Of a stretch of 7,549 nucleotides of DNA, positions 1 through 5,384 are shown one piece after another. The position numbers and the translations under genes are program-made. The notes beneath the pieces were generated by a model, which was not told the DNA's origin, did not search any database, and worked only from the letters and a program-made list of their open reading frames with translations. Every line of letters begins with the position of its first letter. Position 1 is the stretch's first letter. The stretch lies in the NCBI GenBank assembly GCA_009835515.1, contig VXXH01000510.1:1-7549 (forward strand), in the 5' to 3' direction. The DNA comes from Candidatus Poribacteria bacterium (lineage in GTDB: Bacteria; Poribacteria; WGA-4E; WGA-3G).

Positions 1-37
1 GGCATATCCTGTGTGCTATCATTGAAATATGTCCGCC

Positions 38-60
38 TTCCTTTCAATCATTGAAGGGGA
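38..60 (+). other. Hairpin of unknown role
   Basis: Bases 38-47 pair with 51-60 to give a 10-bp stem with a 3-base loop (TCA). Two of the pairs are G-U in + strand RNA and become mismatches on the other strand, so the structure would be better in a + strand transcript. No T-run follows, so it does not look like a simple terminator. It overlaps a second inverted repeat, ATTGAAA at 21-27 and TTTCAAT at 42-48. It could be the 3' end of a gene outside the window or an operator for the cassette downstream; the sequence does not decide. Confidence 0.35.
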
Positions 61-92
61 TCTGGAAAATTTCGGAAAGATGCAAAAACAGG

Positions 93-122
93 TTGAGATG
101 AGCCCCTTGCTTGTGCTAAAAT
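93..122 (+). promoter_or_regulatory. Possible sigma-70-like promoter
   Basis: TTGAGA at 93-98 and TAAAAT at 117-122 are separated by 18 bases. A start about seven bases downstream of the second box would fall at or next to the ATG at 130, so the transcript would have almost no leader. This fits the absence of a Shine-Dalgarno sequence before that ATG. Matches to the consensus are only partial and the local sequence is AT-rich, so chance is a real alternative. Confidence 0.3.
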
Positions 123-129
123 ATTGCAA

Positions 130-372
130 ATGACTGCGTACAAATTCACGAACTATTTTGAACAACAAGTATTGCGTAAACGGCCTTATTTAAAAAAAGA
201 GTGGTGCGTCTATGTTGTCGAGAATGCTGTTCATGTAGAACCACAAGAACACAACAGATTCCGATTTTAGGCTGCAATCCCTGAAATCGGCGGACGTTAT
301 CTAAGAGTTATTACGCTCAAAGATAAGACTACGATTCATAATGCTTTTCCAGATCGAGGATTCAAATTATGA
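130..372 (+). pseudogene. Toxin-like small protein gene (DUF4258-like) broken by an amber codon
   Basis: The frame starts at ATG 130 and would encode 80 residues, but codon 47 (268-270) is TAG. After it the frame continues with family-like sequence (ending in HNAFPDRGFKL) to TGA at 370-372. The intact product would begin MTAYKFTNYFEQQVLRKRPY. From memory, small proteins of this kind often precede DUF2283 proteins in toxin-antitoxin-like pairs, and carry a Trp after the R-[IF]-R-[FY] stretch. TGG to TAG would therefore be a one-base change at 269. No Shine-Dalgarno is seen before the ATG. The stop overlaps the next start as ATGA, the usual sign of coupled translation. The 46-residue product lacks the conserved C-terminal half and is probably inactive. 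A sequencing error, amber suppression or recent decay could each explain it. The family name is from recall and uncertain. Confidence 0.7.
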
Positions 373-602
373 CACTCAACTACTATCCAGAAACTGATTC
401 CCTGTATATCAATTTGTCTGAGCGACCCAGTGTAGAAAGTCAAGAAATTTCAGAAAGCATACTGCTTGATTATGATGCCAACGGTAAACTTGTTGGTATC
501 GACATCGATAATGCCAGTAACAAAGTTGATATGGAAAAACTGATTCTAAGTCAATTGCCTTGCAGAGTTGAAAGTCACATTGGAAAAACCAATTTTTCTT
601 AA
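369..602 (+). CDS. DUF2283 family protein, putative antitoxin partner
   Basis: This 77-residue protein has the DUF2283 pattern: YYPETDSLYINL at residues 5-16, an acidic middle, then LLDYDANGKLVGIDIDNAS at about 32-50. It is a small, mostly beta, soluble protein with no signal peptide or membrane segment. GAGGA at 356-360 lies eight bases before the ATG, and the start overlaps the stop of the broken upstream gene by ATGA, so the two were made as a pair. DUF2283 members often sit next to small RelE-like or DUF4258-like proteins and are treated as likely antitoxins; the biochemical role is not well established. The frame here is intact although its partner is interrupted, so it may be an orphan antitoxin. 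The family assignment is firm; the antitoxin role is inference. Confidence 0.85.
   Translation: MTLNYYPETDSLYINLSERPSVESQEISESILLDYDANGKLVGIDIDNASNKVDMEKLILSQLPCRVESHIGKTNFS
579..600 (+). terminator. Weak terminator-like hairpin at the end of the DUF2283 gene
   Basis: ATTGG at 579-583 and CCAAT at 589-593 can pair around an AAAAA loop, followed at once by TTTT and then a T-rich stretch to about 609. The stem is short (5 bp) and lies inside the last codons of the gene. The position, facing a convergent operon, is right for a terminator, but the stem is weak. Confidence 0.35.
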
Positions 603-663
603 TTTTTTTGACAATTGACGCTATAGATGCAAACAAATTCGTATACCACTTGTTCTCTGATGC

Positions 664-689
664 AATCAAAAGAGCACTTCTAGAAGTAC
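664..689 (-). terminator. Possible terminator at the end of the - strand operon
   Basis: On the - strand, a hairpin over 689-674 has six pairs (one G-U) around a CTAG loop; the perfect 12-bp palindrome ACTTCTAGAAGT at 676-687 forms its core. It is followed by TCTTTTGATT, a short U-rich tail. It contains the stop codon of the isomerase-like gene. The stem and tail are both weak, so termination would be partial at best. Confidence 0.3.
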
Positions 690-1489
690 CCGGCAAATTC
701 ATCTCGGACGCGCACCTTATCTGTATCGTCACCGAAGCCGAGACTGAACCAGCCATCATAGCCACGACTATTCAATTGCGTAAACAGATCCACAAAATCG
801 ATTGTGCCTTCGCCTGGGACGAGATGAATTTCATATTCGCCCGTATTGTCATTGAGTCGGACCTGACCGATGTTCTCTACACCGAAAGCGTCTAAGAAGC
901 CTTGCCAGCCTTCAGGCACGAGATGTCCGTGTGCGACGTTGAATGCCCACTTGAAATATGGGGAACGGATTTCGTCGAAAAACCAGTGCGTCTCGGCGAC
1001 GTTATGGGGGATGTAGTGGATTTCGGCGTGTTCAGGCTCTCGATTGTGGTTCTCAAAGAAGATGACTATTTCTGCCTGTTCTGCTCGCGCGATCAATCGT
1101 TGGATGCGTTCAATGGCAGCGTCTCGGCGTTGGGCGACATCACCGAAATGATAACCACCATGCCCGATGAGCCAACCGCAACCGAGTCGCCGAGCGAGCT
1201 CCAAATTCGCATAGAGATAATTGTCAACGGCTTCAGACATGAGGGGTACATATTCGGCGTTATTAATTGCGGAAGACGGATGGATGCCGATAGCGATCCC
1301 GTGTGTTTCACATAAATCGCGTACTGTACGGACGCGCGCTGGGTCAAATGCCGCGATGTCATTCGGCGGGACATCGGCTTGGAAATCAATATAGCTGAAT
1401 CCGTTTTCTGCCGCCCATCGGATCGATGCTTCAATCGGTTTATGTTTTGGTGCATCAAATCCGAATCGGTTTCTCCTATCATTCTGCAA
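680..1489 (-). CDS. Sugar phosphate isomerase/epimerase-like TIM-barrel protein
   Basis: From the TTG at 1489 this is a 269-residue protein of the xylose-isomerase-like TIM-barrel superfamily (AP endonuclease 2 fold), cytosolic, without signal peptide. Visible strands and motifs are FGFDAP (9-14), YIDFQADVP (33-41), IGIHPSSAIN (67-76), GWLIGHGGYHFGD (105-117), IFFENHNREPEH (143-154, probable metal ligand E146), KWAFNVAHGH (180-189) and GQVRLNDNTGEYEIHLVPGEGTIDF (208-232). The strand-8 position where many members have the last metal Glu reads WFSLGF. The frame is open further upstream, but that part only mirrors the neighbouring gene in another frame. TTG 1489 follows GGGAGGG by eight bases and overlaps the upstream gene by 11 bases. 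ATG at 1482 forms an ATGA overlap but is out of frame. Substrate unknown; likely a sugar or sugar acid, given the neighbours. Confidence 0.85.
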   Translation of the reverse strand: MQNDRRNRFGFDAPKHKPIEASIRWAAENGFSYIDFQADVPPNDIAAFDPARVRTVRDLCETHGIAIGIHPSSAINNAEYVPLMSEAVDNYLYANLELARRLGCGWLIGHGGYHFGDVAQRRDAAIERIQRLIARAEQAEIVIFFENHNREPEHAEIHYIPHNVAETHWFFDEIRSPYFKWAFNVAHGHLVPEGWQGFLDAFGVENIGQVRLNDNTGEYEIHLVPGEGTIDFVDLFTQLNSRGYDGWFSLGFGDDTDKVRVRDEFAGYF

Positions 1490-2717
1490 ATTCTCTGCCC
1501 TCCCGCCGGTCGGTCTCCCACTTTCGGTGTGTTGCGAAGAGTTTGACCTCAAAGGGGCGTATCCTTGTCGCAAACGTCCCATTAGACACAGTGGTTTTCT
1601 CTTCACCGTAGAGTTCTACAAACTCGGTGCCGTTGAGGGCATCCAACCCGGCAACTTCTACCCCCATGTGAGGGTGTTCATCTTCATTGACGAGGGCAAT
1701 GAGCCAGTCTCGTCCAATCCTGCGAGCAGTGGTGCTTACACCGCGGACGGCAACCGGAAGGGATATATCGGTACGTCCATCATCAATTAGGCGCACTGTG
1801 ACATACCGTTCGACCGGTGCTGTGAGAAAGGGTTGAAGTGCGGCGAGTTCGCTTGTTAAGGCGTAAAGCGATTTCCGAAACCGCTCCTTCCCTTCAGCCT
1901 TCATATAACTGGAGCCCCAATACAAGATGCCTCTCGCACCGTGTGTGATGCAAGCATACGCCATCAGGCGCGACTCAGCAAAGGTCGGAAACGCCGTGAT
2001 GTCGGTGTCGCCATCATCTAAATCGCTCCATGTAAACCCCTGAAGCACCATCCACACAGGTCTGCCTTTGCCGACCTGTCGCCATCTGTCGGTTGCGTCA
2101 GCGACCCGTATGGCGGGACGACCACTTGCCCGAATTGGATAATCGTCGCACCCAGTGATGTCCACAACGTCAATGTATTGTCGAACAAATTTCAGATCGC
2201 TGTCGCGCGCTTCATTAATCCAAATCTGTCGATTGTGAGGATCAACGCTGCGGATGAATTCGATAGCCTCGCGCATCTTGGGCATAATCTGAGCTGCACG
2301 TTCCTCAGAGTATTCGATAGCAAGCGGGGTCTGCATCCACCATTCGCCTTTATTCGGGAACACGGCTAACTGATCTTGTTTCCAGAGACCGCTATAGGCG
2401 GTGAAGCCCCATACCACTTCATCTGGACCTTCCCACACAGCGAGTGCGGGATGTGCTGCAAGGCTTCGGATGCGCGCCTGAAATTCGGGAGTCGCCCCGG
2501 ACTGAAGCCCCAACGGGACCCACCCCATCATTCCGTGTGCCTGTGCTCGGTCAAGTGCTTCTTCGCTGCCGCATAGAACGAGGTTAACGCCCGATTCTGC
2601 CATATCTCTGAGCGCGTCCGCCTCGGCAGGGTGTTCATAAAATCCGATTGGAAAGAGACGCTGTCCACTGTTCCCTGTGAGAAATCCATCCCCATGCCCA
2701 TAGAGCGTATCGTTCAT
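1479..2717 (-). CDS. Glycoside hydrolase-like TIM-barrel protein, family not recognised
   Basis: This 412-residue protein looks like a clan GH-A style (beta/alpha)8 barrel of about 300 residues followed by a small beta domain (about 303-396). Barrel-like segments are RLFPIGFYEHP (20-30), GVNLVLCGS (43-51), GMMGWVPLGLQ (62-72), ALAVWEGPDE (91-100), RQIWINEA (163-170), VDITGCDDYPI (185-195), RPVWMVLQGF (219-228) and GARGILYWGSS (260-270). Acidic residues at strand ends (E96, D99, E100, E169) are candidates for catalysis; YW near strand 8 is common in glycosidases. No signal peptide is seen, so it would act in the cytosol unless exported in another way. GGAGG lies six bases before the ATG. It is 24 bases after the sulfatase gene and overlaps the isomerase-like gene, which suggests a shared sugar substrate. 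The fold call is fairly safe; hydrolase activity and specificity are inference. Confidence 0.65.
   Translation of the reverse strand: MNDTLYGHGDGFLTGNSGQRLFPIGFYEHPAEADALRDMAESGVNLVLCGSEEALDRAQAHGMMGWVPLGLQSGATPEFQARIRSLAAHPALAVWEGPDEVVWGFTAYSGLWKQDQLAVFPNKGEWWMQTPLAIEYSEERAAQIMPKMREAIEFIRSVDPHNRQIWINEARDSDLKFVRQYIDVVDITGCDDYPIRASGRPAIRVADATDRWRQVGKGRPVWMVLQGFTWSDLDDGDTDITAFPTFAESRLMAYACITHGARGILYWGSSYMKAEGKERFRKSLYALTSELAALQPFLTAPVERYVTVRLIDDGRTDISLPVAVRGVSTTARRIGRDWLIALVNEDEHPHMGVEVAGLDALNGTEFVELYGEEKTTVSNGTFATRIRPFEVKLFATHRKWETDRREGREFAE
1498..1504 (-). promoter_or_regulatory. Ribosome binding site supporting a TTG start
   Basis: GGGAGGG on the - strand lies eight bases before TTG 1489, the only start-like codon in frame close to the first recognisable strand of the isomerase-like protein. 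A second purine-rich site, AGGAG at 1477-1473, lies farther on but is not followed by any in-frame start codon. The strength of the first site is the main reason for choosing TTG. Confidence 0.5.
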
Positions 2718-2741
2718 AGCGAACCTCCGTTTCGTACGTCC

Positions 2742-4124
2742 TTACTTTAACAACAGGTGGTCCTTCCACCATGCGACGTAATCCGCATCACTTATATCGT
2801 CTGAGAGTCCACGTTTTTCCATGCCCTGCTTGAAACTCTCCGCCATGTTTTCGTCCCAATAGGTCGTAATCTCTGAAGGTTCAGGGATTTCACCCATATC
2901 ACCCGTTTCAGTCATCCATGCGTCAAGTTGCGCGGCGAGTTCGCTTCGGACGGTCTCATAATGTGGATCGGTCGCGAGATTATTTATTTCGTAGGGGTCT
3001 GCTTCCAGATCATATAATTCCTCAGGGGGACGCGTCTGTTTCGTGAAATGCTGTTGCGCTGGCGATAATTCATCGTTGGCAGCTAACAGGGGTATCAAGC
3101 TCCAGAGCGGATACTGCTGTTTCTTGTAACCGTTGAACTGCATGTAGGGACGTTCGGGATGGTAATTTCGGATTAACTTATAGCGGTGCGTCCGGATGCA
3201 TCGGATTCTGTCATCTGTTCCATCACACCGGTCGCGTGCTGCAAAAATAGCATCGCGCGATGCTGCGCCTCCACCGAGGAAGATTTGTCCCTGCATGAAA
3301 TCGGGAATTTCAACGCCAGTAAGCGAAAGCGTTGTCGGTGCGAAATCGACACCGCTGATGAGTTCGTCGCTGACAACACCAGCATCAACCTGTCCGGGCC
3401 ACCGGACGATGAGTGGGATATGGATGCCTCCATCATAGAGGAATTGCTTACAACGAATATGCGCACGTCCGTGGTCGCTCATGAAGAAGATAATCGTATT
3501 CTCTGCGAGTCCGTCATCCTCAAGTCGCTGGAGGATTTGCCCGACTTTCCTATCTAAAATCTGGATACTTTCGAGATAGAGTGCCCAATCTTTTCGGATG
3601 ATCGGATGATCAGGATAGTAAGGCGGTAATTCGACATGCTGCGGCGGAATAGGACGTTCAGGGTCGGGTTTAAAGACGCGGTGTGTGTCTGGAATGTTGA
3701 TTTGCGCGTAAAACGGTTGCCCATCAGGACATTCACTCCAATCAACGCCATCAAAAGGCTTTTCACGTTGAAAGTTGAAATCGGTTTTTCCGGGCCGGTT
3801 GTAGGGGGGCCCTGGGCTATTGCAGGTAAAATACCCGGCTTCGCGGAAGCAGTCAGTGATGAGTTTCATATCGGTCCGTAAAGGTTTATCACGATTGCTG
3901 CGATGGTTGTGTGCATCGAAGTGTGTCTGATAAGTCCCGGTGATGAGCGCGGAGCGACTCGGTGAACAGACTGGACATGTGACGAACGCGTTACTAAAGC
4001 GAGTCCCCTCCGATGCGAGTCGGTCAATGTTCGGCGTTTGCACGACGGGTGTGCCGTAACAGCCAAGATCCGGGGAGAGATCCTCACCATAAATCCAGAG
4101 GACATTTGGTTGTTTTGTGGACAT
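2742..4124 (-). CDS. Formylglycine-dependent sulfatase (alkaline phosphatase superfamily)
   Basis: A 460-residue type I sulfatase hydrolysing a sulfate ester or sulfamate. The signature C53-S-P-S-R57 followed by SALITG is the C-x-P-S-R motif in which the Cys is converted to formylglycine. Metal-site residues appear at E14-D15 (often D-D) and S-D217-H218-G, and K226 with LYDGG (229-233) matches the conserved substrate-site segment. The start NVLWIYGEDL and TPNIDRLASEGTRFSNAF are typical of the family. The segment NSPGPPYNRPGKTDFNF recalls heparan N-sulfatase (SGSH)-like and related sulfatases, though the substrate cannot be settled. No signal peptide is seen, which is unusual because many sulfatases are exported; this suggests cytoplasmic action on an imported substrate. 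GGAG lies five bases before the ATG. No maturing enzyme is encoded in the window, so one must be elsewhere. Confidence 0.95.
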   Translation of the reverse strand: MSTKQPNVLWIYGEDLSPDLGCYGTPVVQTPNIDRLASEGTRFSNAFVTCPVCSPSRSALITGTYQTHFDAHNHRSNRDKPLRTDMKLITDCFREAGYFTCNSPGPPYNRPGKTDFNFQREKPFDGVDWSECPDGQPFYAQINIPDTHRVFKPDPERPIPPQHVELPPYYPDHPIIRKDWALYLESIQILDRKVGQILQRLEDDGLAENTIIFFMSDHGRAHIRCKQFLYDGGIHIPLIVRWPGQVDAGVVSDELISGVDFAPTTLSLTGVEIPDFMQGQIFLGGGAASRDAIFAARDRCDGTDDRIRCIRTHRYKLIRNYHPERPYMQFNGYKKQQYPLWSLIPLLAANDELSPAQQHFTKQTRPPEELYDLEADPYEINNLATDPHYETVRSELAAQLDAWMTETGDMGEIPEPSEITTYWDENMAESFKQGMEKRGLSDDISDADYVAWWKDHLLLK

Positions 4125-4163
4125 AATTACTCCATTTCAGAAATTTTTACCCAAGACCCCAGA

Positions 4164-4478
4164 TCAGAATACCTTTAAAACTGCCATGAGAACACCTATG
4201 GCGGCTAATCCAACACCAATTGCCCACTTGATCGCTCCAACGCCACTTTCAATTCGGTCAAGGCGGCTTTCGACGCTACCAAGACGATTTTCAACGCTAC
4301 CAAGACGATTTTCAACGCTGTCAAGACGATTTTCAACGCTGTCAAAGCGTTGTTCAACAGCCTTGAGATCAGCCTTATCAGTTTTCTCATCAATTTTGGC
4401 TTCCAAGCGATCCAAGCGAACGTGAATCTGTTTTAAGGTATGGATAAGTAATTCGTTAAAGTTATTATTCTCAGGCAT
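4164..4478 (-). CDS. Small heptad-repeat coiled-coil protein with C-terminal membrane anchor
   Basis: A 104-residue protein in three parts: a polar N-terminus (1-20), a long charged helix (about 16-78), and a hydrophobic C-terminal segment (82-104, from AIKWAIGV to VLKVF) that looks like a single membrane anchor. Residues 44-78 are five consecutive 7-residue units (RFDSVEN, RLDSVEN, RLGSVEN, RLGSVES, RLDRIES) with Leu/Phe and Val/Ile at coiled-coil core positions. GGAGG lies seven bases before the ATG, and the start is 18 bases after the end of the PhyH-B gene, so it is in the operon. Proteins of this shape occur in DUF1640-like, phage XhlA-like and other unrelated groups; I assign none. It may form a trimeric or dimeric rod on the inner membrane face. 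Its link to the enzymes around it is unknown. Confidence 0.8.
   Translation of the reverse strand: MPENNNFNELLIHTLKQIHVRLDRLEAKIDEKTDKADLKAVEQRFDSVENRLDSVENRLGSVENRLGSVESRLDRIESGVGAIKWAIGVGLAAIGVLMAVLKVF
4245..4349 (-). repeat. Five tandem 21-bp repeats encoding coiled-coil heptads
   Basis: Five units of 21 bp encode residues 44-78 of the coiled-coil protein. The word ACGCT (on + strand) recurs at 4273, 4294, 4315 and 4336, exactly 21 bases apart. The central three units are near-identical at the DNA level and the outer two have drifted, the pattern expected from slippage or unequal exchange that keeps the frame. Copy number probably varies between strains. Confidence 0.9.
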
Positions 4479-4496
4479 TGGTTTTCCTCCGAGTTG

Positions 4497-5366
4497 CTAT
4501 GACGTACCGTTAACGTTGTCCACGACATATCGGTCGCGGAACAGGGTCTGCCGGAGCGGTGGCATTTCAGCAAGGAGTTTCGGATGCGGTTTGTAAACCT
4601 TGGCGAAACCACTGTCAATAGGACTATAGAGATTGAAAACAGCGATTCTGTCATTTTCAGCATTCGTCCACGGGTTTGCACTGTGGGTGAGTGCCTCTGT
4701 GAAGAAGAGCAGTGAACCTGGGGGACATCCGTAAGTCGTCCAAATATCAGACTTCGGGTTTTGAATATCAGGCGGTGCTGTATAAACCGATTTATGGCTG
4801 CCGGTCACTAAAAGTGTGCCGCCTTGTCCTTTTTTGACTTCGTTGAGTTCCCATACAATACGGGTGTGTGGACTGTAGCCTTTGCCGGGGAAAGCGTTGT
4901 AATAGTGGACATCACCGGGGAAGCGGAGCAGCCCGTTGCCGTTATGCGGTCCGAATCCGCCCATACCGAGTGAACGATAAAAAAGGCTCGTGCTCTCAAC
5001 AGAAAAGCCATAGGATTCCGGGCTCGTTACAGCTGGATGTGCGGTGAACTCATTGAGCAGCGAGACAACAAGTGGATGATCAATCAGTTTCTGAAGGGGT
5101 CCCCCGACAGGACTCCGTTCATACTCTGGGATAGACTCAGGATCGTGGTGCAGACGGTATCCGAAATCGCGCATTTCTTTGAGTTCGGATCCGGTAAACA
5201 CCTCTGGCACCAGAAACCAACCGTGGGTATCAAAAGCGTATCGCTGTTCTGGGGTTAACTCAGGGATTGGCAAACCGTCAGCATTTTCGGTAGGGAATTC
5301 GCAGACATCGGGTGGCAACAGTGCTCCGAGCCATGGTTGCTGATTTTTGTCCGTCTGTTTTTCCAT
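4497..5366 (-). CDS. Phytanoyl-CoA dioxygenase (PhyH) family protein, paralogue B
   Basis: A 289-residue member of the PhyH branch of Fe(II)/2-oxoglutarate oxygenases, which normally hydroxylate a substrate while turning 2-oxoglutarate and O2 into succinate and CO2. The double-stranded beta-helix runs from about 115 to 250. H228 (TEALTHS) and R240 (NDRIAVFNLY) fit the distal iron ligand and the 2-oxoglutarate-binding Arg. The first ligand motif, normally H-x-D, reads H141-N-G143; H141 to H228 is 87 residues, close to the usual distance. The Asp is thus missing, as in H-x-G/H-x-A halogenases of the same fold, unless D152 or H154 in GDVHYYN serves instead. GAGGAG lies six bases before the ATG, and the gene starts 18 bases after paralogue A. 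No signal peptide. The family is firm; whether it hydroxylates, halogenates or does something else is open. Confidence 0.9.
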   Translation of the reverse strand: MEKQTDKNQQPWLGALLPPDVCEFPTENADGLPIPELTPEQRYAFDTHGWFLVPEVFTGSELKEMRDFGYRLHHDPESIPEYERSPVGGPLQKLIDHPLVVSLLNEFTAHPAVTSPESYGFSVESTSLFYRSLGMGGFGPHNGNGLLRFPGDVHYYNAFPGKGYSPHTRIVWELNEVKKGQGGTLLVTGSHKSVYTAPPDIQNPKSDIWTTYGCPPGSLLFFTEALTHSANPWTNAENDRIAVFNLYSPIDSGFAKVYKPHPKLLAEMPPLRQTLFRDRYVVDNVNGTS

Positions 5367-5384
5367 TTGATTCTCCTCGTGCCG

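Noticed and set aside
608..1315. Two + strand open frames (608-895 and 902-1315) antisense to the isomerase-like gene
   Set aside because: They have no recognisable domain, and the - strand frame carries clear TIM-barrel motifs along the whole span.
1093..1482. Out-of-frame ATG 1482 with ATGA overlap as the start of a gene (MIGETDSDLM...)
   Set aside because: The product does not resemble any protein family and runs against the clear isomerase frame; the overlap is probably a coincidence or a remnant of a shifted start.
1490..1606. Upstream extension of the isomerase-like frame to ATG 1606 (39 extra residues)
   Set aside because: The extra residues are the out-of-frame reading of the glycosidase-like gene's C-terminus, are of low-complexity polar character and match nothing expected for the fold.
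3173..3557. Open frames on both strands inside the sulfatase gene
   Set aside because: They are shadows of a strong coding frame with conserved catalytic motifs.
4245..4349. The 21-bp repeats as a CRISPR array or iteron origin
   Set aside because: The units are contiguous without spacers, lie within a coding frame and match 7-residue heptads.
4117..4425. + strand repetitive Ser/Arg-rich frame opposite the coiled-coil gene
   Set aside because: It is the complement of the 21-bp repeat; the - strand frame has a Shine-Dalgarno site, heptads and a membrane anchor, so it is the real one.
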